Assembly: GCA_965222105.1 (NCBI GenBank) | Contig: CBDCTQ010000060.1 | Location: forward strand, 25,754 to 89,753 | From: CALGLS01 sp965222105 | GTDB taxonomy: Bacteria > Bacteroidota > Bacteroidia > Chitinophagales > Saprospiraceae | Direction: 5' to 3' | DNA length: 64,000 bases | In this document: positions 18,988 through 28,445 of the stretch, one piece after another | How positions within the stretch are numbered: position 1 is the stretch's first letter | Layout of the letters: each line of letters begins with the position of its first letter | The notes under the pieces: model-generated | What the model was told of the DNA's origin: nothing | Database searches by the model: none | The model's input: the letters and a program-made list of their open reading frames with translations, nothing else | Position numbers and translations under genes: made by a program

Positions 18988-19803
18988 ATGCAAAAAAAGC
19001 AATTATTCTTCTTATCGTTGATAGTAGTTGTATTGTTAGGAACTCAGTCGTGCGTGAAACACCGCGAAATGGTAGCACTCAACCGTACAGACCAACAGCG
19101 GATAACCATCGACGGTACGCCACTATACGAATCGGAAGTATATCCATACTCTTCCTATAAGTTGCAGCCTCACGACCAGTTGATGGTCAAAATAAACGCT
19201 TTTGATGGAAGCACCGAAGATTTTCTCGACCGGGAATTTAAAACGGCTGAAAATTTCCGTGACATTCGCTTCGACGAGCAATCCATGTATTACAACACCT
19301 ATACCGTGCATAAAAACGGATATCTTTACCTGCCGGTGATCGACTCCGTCTATGCCAAAGGTCTATCCACGATGGAGCTAAAGCTAAAGATTGATAAAGC
19401 CTATAAAGATTACCTCAAATACCCCTACACAACCATCAAACTAGCTAACATGAAATGCACAGTCCTTGGCGAGGTCAACCAGCCCGGCGTCCAATACCTG
19501 TACAATGAAGATAATACGTTGTTGGATGCCATCGGATTGAGCGGCGGAATGACGGAGTTTGGCAACCGCACCAATGTCAAAGTTGTTCGAAAAATGAGAG
19601 GCGGCAACACCAAAACCGTCTATCTCGACCTGACTACCTACGACTTTGTGCGCACAGAATTCTATTACGTCCACCCCGACGACATCATCTACGTCGAACC
19701 GGTCAAGGCCAAATCTTTTGACGCCAGCTCCCGGGCCATTGGGGTTATTTTCTCGGCCATTTCTACCCTTGCATTGATCGTGAATCTGGTTTGGCAACGG
19801 TGA
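18988..19803 (+). CDS. Wza-type polysaccharide export lipoprotein
   Basis: A 271-residue outer-membrane lipoprotein that should form the export pore for the polysaccharide. The signal peptide ends in a lipobox GTQSC with the lipidated Cys at residue 22. The polysaccharide export domain starts at YKLQPHDQLMVKI, followed by an SLBB-like domain containing CTVLGEVNQPGVQYLYN and LLDAIGLSGG. A hydrophobic segment at about 247-266 near the C-terminus is expected for Wza-like proteins, whose C-terminal helix crosses the outer membrane. It pairs functionally with the Wzc-type kinase at 4535-7057, although the two genes are 12 kb apart. No flippase or polymerase gene is in the window. Confidence 0.9.
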   Translation: MQKKQLFFLSLIVVVLLGTQSCVKHREMVALNRTDQQRITIDGTPLYESEVYPYSSYKLQPHDQLMVKINAFDGSTEDFLDREFKTAENFRDIRFDEQSMYYNTYTVHKNGYLYLPVIDSVYAKGLSTMELKLKIDKAYKDYLKYPYTTIKLANMKCTVLGEVNQPGVQYLYNEDNTLLDAIGLSGGMTEFGNRTNVKVVRKMRGGNTKTVYLDLTTYDFVRTEFYYVHPDDIIYVEPVKAKSFDASSRAIGVIFSAISTLALIVNLVWQR

Positions 19804-19837
19804 GGAGCACACTAATTATCAATTACTAATTATTGCC

Positions 19838-20047
19838 ATGAGCAAGTCTGCAGCCTGGACAATTATCTTTGTTGTAATATTTTTGTTATCTCAGGATTTT
19901 CTATTCTGGAAACACCCTGTTACACTGGGCTGGTTGGGGCTGCCAGGGTGGATATATTGGTTTGTCATTTTGCAGGTGGTATTGGTGGTGGCTCTGGTGG
20001 CTTTCGCCAAAACGTATTGGAAAGCAGAAGAAGGAGACCAACTGTAA
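19838..20047 (+). CDS. Small two-helix membrane protein next to symporter (DUF3311-like)
   Basis: A 69-residue protein with two hydrophobic helices (about 7-23 and 37-57) linked by LGWLGLPGWIYW. Size, layout and position just ahead of a sodium:solute symporter resemble DUF3311-type small partners, though the family assignment is by pattern only. It begins 34 bases after the wza gene and ends 74 bases before the symporter gene. It may stabilise or modulate the transporter. Confidence 0.65.
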   Translation: MSKSAAWTIIFVVIFLLSQDFLFWKHPVTLGWLGLPGWIYWFVILQVVLVVALVAFAKTYWKAEEGDQL

Positions 20048-20121
20048 GGAGCTACCCAAAAATACGGTGAATTTGCTGTACATTTACGGTTGCAACGACC
20101 AAACCAACCAAGACCAACTGC

Positions 20122-21534
20122 ATGGTTTATGCCATCATCATTGCCTACCTGGCACTCACCTTTTTGAGCAGTCTGATCGGTTCGCACCGGCAGGAAAATA
20201 CTCCCGAAAGTTATTTCCTGGCCAACAGGGGGCTGACCACCATTACCTTGTTTTTCACGCTTATCGCCACTAATTTCAGCGCTTTTTTCTTTTTAGGATT
20301 TGCCGGTGAAGGTTACCGGATCGGGTACAGCTATTATGCCGTGTTGAGTTTTGGTACGGCGCTGGCGGCCTTATCGTTTTATTTGGTGGGCAACAGGGTC
20401 TGGCATCTGGGACGGGAGCATAAATACATCACACCGGTAGAACTCATCGCCGATCAAACCGGAAGTGGATTCCTCAAATGGGTGTATATTGTTGTATTTT
20501 TATTGTTTACCTTTCCCTACCTGGCGCTACAGCCCATCGGGGCGGGGTATATTTTGGAAAACCTCACCGGTGGGGACATTCCCTATTTTGCCGGAGCTGC
20601 CTTGCTGACGGTGTTCATTATTATTTATGTTTTCATCGGAGGCATGCGGTCGGTAGCCACCACCGATGTAAAACAAGGCATCCTAATGGTGGTACTGATA
20701 GTGGCCGCCGTGATCGTGGTTGCCAGCGATTTGGGGGGGATCACCACAGCCAACGAAAAAGTCTATGCCATGCATCCCGATCTGTTTTCCCGACAGGGAG
20801 GAGGAGGCTATTTTACACCACAGAAATGGTTTAGTTTGTCGGTGCTCTGGATTGCCTGTGTGCCGATGTTTCCCCAATTGTTTATGCGGTTTTTCATATC
20901 CAAAAGGTTAAGTGGTTTCAAAACGGCGACCATTTTCTATGCAGCCATACCGGTTTTACTATTCATCCTGCCGGTGATGATCGGCGTGATGGGGCATTTG
21001 AGTTTTCCCGGCCTGGAGGGCAAAGAGGCGGATTCGATCCTACCCAAAATGCTGGTGGAGCACAGCCCGGAGTGGTTCGCCACCCTGGTGATGACGGGGG
21101 CCCTGGCGGCCTTTATGTCGACCCTCGATTCGCAATTGCTGGCTTTGAGCACCATTGTCACCCGCGATATTTATCTTCCGTACATTCACCCGGAGGCCGA
21201 TCTGAAGCGACAGGTGTGGGTGGGCAAATGTTTTGTTGTGGTTTTTGCGCTTATCGGGTTGGCCATTGCCTGGCGGCCCTTCGATACGATATTCGATATA
21301 GCCAAAGTGGCATTCAGTGGGCTGGCGGTTTTATTTTTGCCCACCTTGTATGTGCTATATGCCCGGCGTGTTGTGGCAAGAGTTGTTGTGGTATCGATTC
21401 TGGCAGGTGAATTGGTATTGATGGGTCTTTATGCCGGTTGGTTGCCCCAAAGTTGGGCGCTGGGCTTTGAGGGGATTGTCCCGGCATTGGTGGTGAGTGG
21501 GGTTGTGCTTATGATAGGAATGGTCAGGCGATAA
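20122..21534 (+). CDS. Sodium:solute symporter family transporter
   Basis: A 470-residue inner-membrane transporter of the SSS family, with about 12-13 hydrophobic segments. Family marks include ESYFLANRGLTTITLFFTL at the first core helix, ATNFSAFFFLGFAGEGYRIG, the GGMRSVATTDVKQGILM motif typical of SSS proteins, and TGALAAFMSTLDSQLLALST near helix 8, which carries sodium-site Ser residues. It uses the sodium gradient to import a small organic solute; the solute cannot be identified. The preceding 69-residue membrane protein is probably its partner. The ATG at 20122 is the natural start, beginning directly with the first helix. Confidence 0.9.
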   Translation: MVYAIIIAYLALTFLSSLIGSHRQENTPESYFLANRGLTTITLFFTLIATNFSAFFFLGFAGEGYRIGYSYYAVLSFGTALAALSFYLVGNRVWHLGREHKYITPVELIADQTGSGFLKWVYIVVFLLFTFPYLALQPIGAGYILENLTGGDIPYFAGAALLTVFIIIYVFIGGMRSVATTDVKQGILMVVLIVAAVIVVASDLGGITTANEKVYAMHPDLFSRQGGGGYFTPQKWFSLSVLWIACVPMFPQLFMRFFISKRLSGFKTATIFYAAIPVLLFILPVMIGVMGHLSFPGLEGKEADSILPKMLVEHSPEWFATLVMTGALAAFMSTLDSQLLALSTIVTRDIYLPYIHPEADLKRQVWVGKCFVVVFALIGLAIAWRPFDTIFDIAKVAFSGLAVLFLPTLYVLYARRVVARVVVVSILAGELVLMGLYAGWLPQSWALGFEGIVPALVVSGVVLMIGMVRR

Positions 21535-21734
21535 TTGGAGCGTCTTAACTTTGTAGTCTATTATGATATCTTGCATTTTTGAGCTTTATACTTAGCCTCT
21601 GAATTTTACTTTCGATTTTACCAACCTGATTTGTACCTTTAGCCGGACATTGCCGGTCCCTACCCAAAATCAGGTAAATCACACTTGCGATATTTTTATC
21701 ATGTAAATTTATTGTTGAAAATTTAACCAAAACT

Positions 21735-23072
21735 ATGAGAATCTCTATTATGCTGATGGTTTTCGGCATGACCATAACCATCAATCACCTCGCTTTCGCT
21801 CAAAATACCACCTACAGCCTTGAAATCCATTCGTTGACATCTGATTACGGCACCACTTTCGGCCCTGAAGCAGGCGCAGCCATCCGCAACCAGTGGCCGG
21901 AGTGGAGGCAGGTATCCGCTGACATTGGCGACCATCACATTCAGTTGCGATTTGTGGAGGGCCTCGACCCCAAACAATACGTCCAAAAAAGAAATTCCAA
22001 CAGTCATTACCACTATCAGGTGCAGTACCTGACTCCTCAATACCAGGCTCTCGTCAAAGACCGAAACGGCAAAACCATTTTGGAAAAATCTTATGGTGGA
22101 GAAAAGGTGATTACTCCTTTCGGAAAAAAAGAAGCCTTTGCTTCACCGGAGACCCTGGCTACTTCCTGGCGTCAAAACCGGGAATTGTTCTACCAACTGG
22201 AGGAAAGCAAACACAACCACACTGATGCTGCGATTGCCGACCTGGTGGCCATACTTGGCGGCACCTCGGCACCCATACTGAGTACTCCTTCCGAAGAAAA
22301 TCCCATACCAGATTCAGAACAACCTCCTGAGCCAAAAACAGCAATTACCACCGAAAAATCTGTCTCACCTTCCGACAGCGAGCCATCCGTTAATGACAAC
22401 AACCAATCCAACAATAATTCTACAAAAACCACGGATTCTGGTGAAACCCCCGAACAACGCGAAGCCCGTTTCGCTGAAGCCAAGCGCAAATGGGACGAAA
22501 TGGAAAAGGCCGACGAAGAACGCCACAAAAAACCCCGGGTGCGGCATGGCCGCCTGGGTCTGCGCCTGTTGGTACCCAACGCCCTGGGCCTTCATGGCGA
22601 AGTAGTACTCCCGGTACTTAACAACCGCATAAGCATTGTTGGAGATTACTCCTGGCTGCCATTCGGATTTTTGGTAGAATCCTTCTTAGATGAAGATCAG
22701 GACATAAGCGATGAGATCGACGCCTCCTACCAATACCTGTCGGCAGGGATCAATTTTTACTTCCGTAAAAAATACGCAAGAGGATGGTATGTCGGCGCCA
22801 GCTACCTCAAAAACATCGTAAAAAGCGATGTATCCACACCCACCTACTCCGGCGACGGCCAAATAGACATCGACGCCGCTGCTCTCCGACTGGGCCTCAA
22901 TACCGGAAGGAAAACGTTTATGTTCGGCTTCGAAGTCGGGGCAGGTATCCCCTTTTCCAACCTGGAAGGCGATATTCAAATTGTGGAAAACGGCGAATTT
23001 AGAGTAGAAACCGTAGACGAAAAAATTCCGGTAATACCCATTTTGAATGTAACTTTGGGTGTGGCGTTGTAA
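21735..23072 (+). CDS. Exported protein with C-terminal beta-barrel-like domain, unknown function
   Basis: A 445-residue protein with a signal peptide (residues 1-22, ending AFAQ). The N-terminal part to about 170 is a soluble domain I do not recognise. Residues about 180-265 are a low-complexity linker rich in P, S, N, E and T, then a charged segment. From about 275 to the end the alternating hydrophobic pattern (GRLGLRLLVPNALGLHGEVV, YQYLSAGINFYF, GWYVGASYLKN, TFMFGFEVGAGIP) and the terminal LNVTLGVAL suggest an outer-membrane beta-barrel. It stands alone, with about 200 bases upstream and a repeat-bearing gap downstream. Function is unknown. Confidence 0.7.
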   Translation: MRISIMLMVFGMTITINHLAFAQNTTYSLEIHSLTSDYGTTFGPEAGAAIRNQWPEWRQVSADIGDHHIQLRFVEGLDPKQYVQKRNSNSHYHYQVQYLTPQYQALVKDRNGKTILEKSYGGEKVITPFGKKEAFASPETLATSWRQNRELFYQLEESKHNHTDAAIADLVAILGGTSAPILSTPSEENPIPDSEQPPEPKTAITTEKSVSPSDSEPSVNDNNQSNNNSTKTTDSGETPEQREARFAEAKRKWDEMEKADEERHKKPRVRHGRLGLRLLVPNALGLHGEVVLPVLNNRISIVGDYSWLPFGFLVESFLDEDQDISDEIDASYQYLSAGINFYFRKKYARGWYVGASYLKNIVKSDVSTPTYSGDGQIDIDAAALRLGLNTGRKTFMFGFEVGAGIPFSNLEGDIQIVENGEFRVETVDEKIPVIPILNVTLGVAL

Positions 23073-23227
23073 TAACCCGGATGCCTTTTGATTTGCTGAC
23101 TGCCTACGGCAGTTGAAATTTGCTGATTCGTGCCGTGAAGGCGTAACGTAGTGGAGTCCCCCGTATCAAGTCCGGGGCAGGCTTTCATGGTGCTGATTTG
23201 CTGATAAAACGAGAAAAAAATTGTCTT
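23073..23227. repeat. Repeat-bearing intergenic segment
   Basis: Holds a perfect short hairpin ACTGCC-TAC-GGCAGT at 23099-23113, three copies of ATTTGCTGA near 23091, 23119 and 23197, and the palindrome-like GTATCAAGTCCGGGGCAGG near 23163-23181, a style of intergenic repeat shared with other gaps in this window. No gene is seen. Confidence 0.4.
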
Positions 23228-26200
23228 ATGATTCGTTCGATCCTGATTTGTAATTTCATTGTTATATTTACTTTTTTTCTGTCTGCCCAATCCATCGACG
23301 TCACTAAGCTCGAAGGACTAAAAATTCGAAACGTGGGCCCGGCAGGGATGAGCGGTCGCGTAACCGCCATCGACGTCGAGCTGAGCAACCCGCAGGTCAT
23401 ATTTGCTGGCACGGCATCTGGTGGCGTATGGCGTACCGATAATGGCGGCATCACCTGGAAACCGGTATTCGACGAGGCTCCCGTACAAGCCATCGGCGCC
23501 GTCTGCATCAACCAAAAAAACCCCGACGAAATATGGGTAGGCACCGGCGAGGGCAACCCTCGCAATTCGCACAACAGCGGAGAGGGCATCTTCAAAAGCA
23601 TCGACGGTGGAAAGACATGGAAGCAAACGGGCCTGGAAAAAACACGGCTGATCCACCGCATCATCATCCATCGCGACGACCCCAACATCGTGTTCGCAGC
23701 GGCCCTCGGGTCGGCGTGGGGCCCTTCCACCGACCGGGGCCTATACAAAACCACCGATGGCGGCAAGACCTGGGAAAAAATACTTTATGTAAACGACCAA
23801 ACCGGTATCGCCGACCTGATAGTCGACCCGCGCAACCCCAATAAGCTGATCGCTGCCACCTGGGAATTTGGGCGCAAGCCCTGGACCTTTAACTCCGGCG
23901 GTAAAGGCTCCGGCATCCACCTCAGCTACGACGGAGGCCAAACCTGGAAAAAGATCACCTCCAAAGAAGGGCTGCCCAAAGGCGAATTGGGCCGCATAGG
24001 GCTGGCCATTGCGCCCAGCCGCCCCAACATCGTGTACGCCCTGGTCGAAGCCAAAGAAAATGCCTTTTACAAATCGACCGACGGCGGCGAAAAAATGGAA
24101 AAAAATGGCCACCGGCGATCACATCGGCAACCGGCCTTTTTACTACTCCGACATATTCGTAGACCCCCACAACGAAAACCGCATCATCAGCATCCACTCC
24201 ACCATTACGAAAAGTGAAGACGGCGGCAAGACCTTCGAGCCATTTGTTGGATGGGCTGTCCACCCCGACCACCACGCCTTTTGGATACATCCCGACAATC
24301 CCGACTTTATGATCGATGGAAATGACGGTGGCCTCAACATCAGCTACGATGGCGGTAAAAACTGGCGCTTCGTCGACAACCTCCCCCTGGCGCAATTTTA
24401 CCACATCGACCACGACATGGACGTGCCCTACCACCTCTGCGGCGGCATGCAGGACAACGGCTCCTGGGTGGGGCCTTCCTCCGTCTGGAAAAGGGGCGGC
24501 ATCCGCAATTCCGACTGGCAAGAGGTACTCTTCGGCGATGGCTTCGACGTGGTACTCCGCCACGACGACTCCCGCTACGGCTGGGCCATGTGGCAGGGCG
24601 GCAACCTCAGCTACTTCGACCGCCTGACCGGACATACCCAGAACGTGAAACCCGTGCATCCCGACGGAGAGAAACTGCGGTTCAACTGGAATGCCGGCAT
24701 CGCCCGAATCCCCGACGAGACCTGTGGCATTTATTACGGCAGCCAGTTTGTACACAAAAGCCTCGACTGCGGTCAAAGCTGGGAGATCATCTCTCCTGAT
24801 CTCACCACCAACGACACTACCAAACAAAAACAGGAAGAAAGCGGTGGGCTGACCAAAGACGTTACCGCCGCCGAAAACTACACCAGCATCCTTTGCATTG
24901 CACCCAGCTCGGCCGACGGACAAGTCATATGGGTAGGCACCGACGACGGCAACCTCCAACTCACCCGCAACGGCGGCAAAAACTGGAAAAATGTAATTGC
25001 ACTGTTACCCGGTTGCCCGAAAGGCGCCTGGATACCACAAATAGAGGTGTCGCGCAGCAATGCCGGAGAGGCCTTTGTCATTGTCAACGACTATCGGCGC
25101 AACAATTGGTCGGCCTACGTCTACCACACCACCGATTTTGGCGCAAGCTGGAAACGCATCGTCGACGACCGCCAGGTGAATGGCCACACGCTGAGTATCG
25201 TACAAGATCCGGTGGAACCCAACCTGCTTTTCCTCGGCACTGATTACGGCCTGTATTTCAGTATCGACAAGGGCCGCAACTGGAACAAATGGATGAAGGA
25301 TTTTCCATCGGTGTCGACCCGTGATCTGAAAATACACCCACGCGAGCACGACCTCATCGTCGGAACTTTTGGAAGGGCAGCATGGATCATGGACGACATC
25401 CGTCCCTTTCGGGAAATGGCCCGCACCGGAGGGAAAGTGCTGGAAAAAGATTTCGCTGTTTTTGAAGCTCCCGATGCCTGGCTGGCTCATTACCGGTCGG
25501 TCGACGGTGCCCGGTTTATCGCACACGGCACCTACAGAGGCCCCAACCGCAGTGCCAACGCCATGATCACCGTTTGGAATAAGCCTAAACCTAAAAAAGA
25601 GAAGAGAGAGGAGAAAGAGCCGGACAAAGAGGATAAAAAGACCAAAAGTAAAAAGAAGTCTAAAAAGAAAGATGCTGCTTCCGCCGGGCAGGATGAGAAA
25701 AAGGACGACGATAAGACCGGCAAAGATGAAAAATCGCCTGACGACGGTAAGGCAAAAAAAAAAGAAAAAAGACAAGGTGCAAGTCCAGGTTTTCAACGAA
25801 AATGGCGATACCATCCGCACCTTCCATAGCAAGATCGACACCGGGATGGTGCGCATCTATTGGGGGTTGAACCGGGACGGAGTGCGCTTCCCCTCCCATC
25901 GAGAAACCAAGCCCGACGACGATCCTCCCGGCGGACCTCGCGTATTACCTGGCCGATACAAATTGGTACTTAGCTACGGCGATAACAAAGATTCTACTTA
26001 CGTAAACGTAAAGATGGATCCCCGTTCCAACATTACACTCGCAGCAATGAAAGCGGAGCGTGAAGCCATCGACGAGTTTTACCAGCAGGTGGAAAAACTC
26101 ACCACAGGGTTTGATCGGTTGAAGGCCGCTCAGAAAACCATCAAACTGGTCAACAGCCAACTGGTCAACGCGCCCGACAGCACCCAAAAAGCCATTAAAA

Positions 26201-26523
26201 AGCTGGGGGCAGCGATGCAGGACAGCATCAAAGCACTGAAAAAAATATATATGCTGCCACGCGGATTGAAGGGCATCCAGCGCACCTCCGACAATTTGAC
26301 CTCTTACATCTGGCAAGCCAACGGCTACCTGAACGCTTCCGATGGCCCCCCCAATCAAATGGCCCGGTTTGCACTGAAAAAACTACAAACCGAAGCGACC
26401 AAAACAATCGAAAAGGTCAATCAATTTTTTGATACCGACTGGAAAGACTATCGCAAGGAAGTGGAAGCAGTGAAGGCGCCGTTGTTTAAGGATTACGAGG
26501 CGATTGATCTGTCGGAAGAATAA
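23228..26523 (+). pseudogene. VPS10/BNR-repeat glycosidase-like exported protein with two frameshifts
   Basis: Three overlapping frames together encode one protein of about 1,097 residues. A signal peptide ends at LSAQS. At least ten Asp-box (BNR) motifs such as TDNGGITW, SIDGGKTW, TTDGGKTW and SYDGGQTW build a beta-propeller of the VPS10/sortilin-like type found in exported Bacteroidota proteins. A very Lys-rich linker follows, then a C-terminal domain. The frame shifts at A6 24090-24095 (A5 would give GGEKWKKM) and at A10 25754-25763 (A9 would give KAKKKKKDKVQVQ). Removing one A at each site restores a single frame whose length divides by three. These may be real mutations, transcriptional slippage sites or homopolymer sequencing errors. 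ATG 23228 is preferred over TTG 23198. The exact function is unknown. Confidence 0.85.
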
Positions 26524-26898
26524 TCAATAATTAATTATGCGAATCAGGGGTTGAGCAAATTTTGCTTTAGAGGTCAGAAGTCAGACTTCCCTCTAACGTA
26601 ACCAACGCGAGTGAGGAGAGTCTGACTTCTGACAGCTTACTTGGCGAAGCCAAGTGCGCTTTGACCTCGAATCAAAATAAAATTTGAGTGTGTGACGTAT
26701 TAGCGGAGCCTCTCACCACAAAGGCTCCAACCTGCCTGACAGCCCGTCCCGATTCATATCGGGAGCAGTCAGGGACACAGAGCCACACAAAGATTTTCTC
26801 TGTGTAACTTTGTGCCTCTGTGTCTTTGTGGTTATTGTCGCAGCGATTCTCGCCTGGCGGCCAGACAGGTTTGTCACACACTCTTAATTGATTATTCA
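26519..26898. repeat. Nested inverted-repeat element abutting the VPS10 gene stop
   Basis: The outer ends GAATAATCAATAATTAA (from about 26516) and TTAATTGATTATTC (to 26898) are inverted. Inside are GTCAGAAGTCAGACT (26573-26587) with its exact complement at 26619-26633; the hairpin ACTTGGC-GAA-GCCAAGT (26639-26655); GAGTGTGTGAC (26686-26696) with GTCACACACTC (26873-26883); CCCGAT-TCAT-ATCGGG (26748-26763); and a CACAGAG.../...CTCTGTG arm pair around 26772-26825. No protein is encoded. It resembles a stack of miniature inverted-repeat insertions. Confidence 0.65.
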
Positions 26899-26930
26899 AA
26901 AGCCTCATTCTCAGTCGAGAATGAGGCTTT
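26899..26930. terminator. Perfect 14-bp hairpin, terminator-like
   Basis: AAAGCCTCATTCTC (26899-26912), loop AGTC, and GAGAATGAGGCTTT (26917-26930) pair perfectly. On the minus strand it lies about 100 bases downstream of the small peptide gene at 27027-27149 and could end its transcript. Confidence 0.6.
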
Positions 26931-27026
26931 GCAGTCAGGGTGGTGATTCAGTCCCGAAAATCTTCGGGGTCAAATCCCATGGTGTGTTAAGTAAAGCGAG
27001 GGTCATCAGTACGAATGGGCGGGGGG

Positions 27027-27149
27027 TTATCCCACCCAGGTGTATCCGCCGTCGTTGCCTTTGCTTTTCTGATTTTTGACTTGCTTGGAAGAAGTCAAAA
27101 CGCTCTTTACCCTGATTTCCGGTAACTTGATTTTGGTGCTTTTTAACAT
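27027..27149 (-). CDS. Putative RiPP precursor peptide with pinensin-like leader
   Basis: A 40-codon frame from ATG 27149 to TAA 27027. The N-terminal 20 residues, MLKSTKIKLPEIRVKSVLTS, follow the pattern of Bacteroidota class I lanthipeptide (pinensin-like) leaders: basic start, K-L-x-L/I-x-x-I/L-x-VKSxxTS. The remainder is polar (SSKQVKNQKSKGND) and ends in GGYTWVG, with a Gly-Gly where leader cleavage is often seen. The predicted core after GG is only five residues with one Thr, so it is shorter than typical. No lanthipeptide dehydratase, cyclase, ATP-grasp ligase or peptidase exporter is in the window, so maturation would depend on enzymes elsewhere. A strong hairpin lies downstream on the same strand. 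Family assignment is from motif memory, not a database search. Confidence 0.45.
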   Translation of the reverse strand: MLKSTKIKLPEIRVKSVLTSSKQVKNQKSKGNDGGYTWVG

Positions 27150-27701
27150 GGCTTCTGAGTTTAAGAGTGCTTTTAAAAAGGTGATTGCGTGTACGGACTA
27201 ATAGGGTTTTGATGGGTGTAGCAACCTCAGAGAATCCTTGTTGGGACTAAAAATCATATGCCGTCGAGCCAAATTGATGGTGAATTATTCGTTTTTTCTA
27301 ATCGGGCCAGGCGGCTTTTAGAGGGTTTTAATTAGTATACGTCGTCAAAACCAGAAAGTTATGTCTACATATTCAATTATTTTATATACATCAAGAATGA
27401 TGCCATGATTGGGGAGGATGGAGGGGATTGGGCCATTCAAAAGTTGTTTTCTTCCGAAGGCTGGCGGGGTTTTTATCTGGACGGAGGGTTTAAACTTAGA
27501 AACAAATTCAGTTGCCAATTATGAAGACCAAGCTATAGAGGTAGTTCGAGCTCTTGCAATAAAAAGAGTAGAAGACAATATGCCTAAATATTACATGTAT
27601 ATCGAAAGAGTTAATAGAGATGTTCAACAAGAATTATTGATTTCAATAACGACAACATGGTAAATGAAATATGATATTCTTGAAAAAAAACACTAAGTTA
27701 G
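27150..27701. other. Intergenic region of the accessory island
   Basis: About 550 bases, becoming AT-rich after 27300. One 84-codon plus-strand frame (27409-27663, TTG start) contains a plausible-looking segment (YEDQAIEVVRALAIKRVED) but has no recognisable family or proper start, and may be a remnant. Nothing else is supported. Confidence 0.35.
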
Positions 27702-27813
27702 GCTCGCTCGAAAAATAAGTTCCCGCTATCAATGAAACATCGTGCAAATAAGCGATTGATAGTGAGCGTTTTGTGCGATGTTTCATTGATTCAAAAAAGG
27801 GAAGTTACCTGCC
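27702..27813. repeat. Hairpin element, copy A
   Basis: Starts GCTCGAAAAATAAGTTCCC, has arms AATGAAACATCG (27731-27742) and CGATGTTTCATT (27777-27788), and a core TAAGCGATTGATAGTGAGCG (27749-27768). The same ends and the complementary core occur at 40577-40709. The right end shows GGGAAGTTAC as counterpart of the left TTCCC. It lies just upstream of the exported-protein gene at 27873. Confidence 0.6.
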
Positions 27814-27872
27814 AGTCAGCAGGCTGGTTTATTGAGCTTTACTTATCTTGTAAGGAATCTAATTTAACAAGT

Positions 27873-28436
27873 ATGAAAAATCCATATTGCATTATATTAA
27901 TTTTGATTTTAGCGCCTTTACATCTAGTCATAGCACAAAATGAGCTAAAGATTGAAGACTTTTCTGTTGAAGAGGTTTACGTTGAAAAGCACAAAAGTTC
28001 GTATTATTTACTTCATTTAAAAGATTCTATAAATGATATTTCCATAAGAGTATTTTCGCAACCTATAGAAATCATTGATTCTTATTTTGACAGTACGTAC
28101 TTAATCTTTGTTTTTAAATCCAAAAGAGGTTTTCATTATTTAGCGGGAGTCTATAGAGAAGAAAATACGGGTACATGGGAATCAGATTATTTTAATAATA
28201 TGTCTCTTGATTTTCAAAGTGGAGCTTATAAAATAGGACTAAAAAAAGCAAAATTTATTGATGGAGAAACTTTAATGTTAGCAAGTAAGGTTCGAGAAAT
28301 AAACAAAGAACCATATGAAGCAAAGTATATTTATAGAATATGTAGAGATCAAATTTGGATTTATAACTTAAAAAGTTCGAGACCAGCAGACGTTGGTCAC
28401 AAACCAGCAAACAATCCAATCCGTCCAATAGATTAA
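27873..28436 (+). CDS. Exported protein of unknown function, AT-rich
   Basis: A 187-residue protein with a clear signal peptide (MKNPYCIILILILAPLHLVIAQ). The mature part is rich in aromatic and charged residues, contains alternating strands such as SSYYLLHLKDSINDISIRVF and STYLIFVFKSKRGFHYL, and ends in a polar tail. I do not recognise the family. ATG 27873 is chosen over an ATG at 27732, which lies inside the hairpin element and would put a non-secretory extension before the signal peptide. Base composition is clearly more AT-rich than the flanking operons, consistent with separate origin. Confidence 0.6.
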   Translation: MKNPYCIILILILAPLHLVIAQNELKIEDFSVEEVYVEKHKSSYYLLHLKDSINDISIRVFSQPIEIIDSYFDSTYLIFVFKSKRGFHYLAGVYREENTGTWESDYFNNMSLDFQSGAYKIGLKKAKFIDGETLMLASKVREINKEPYEAKYIYRICRDQIWIYNLKSSRPADVGHKPANNPIRPID

Positions 28437-28445
28437 ATCCACCAC

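Noticed and set aside
27409..27663. 84-codon frame with a TTG start
   Set aside because: No family recognised, weak start and no conserved context; possibly a gene remnant, not strong enough to call.
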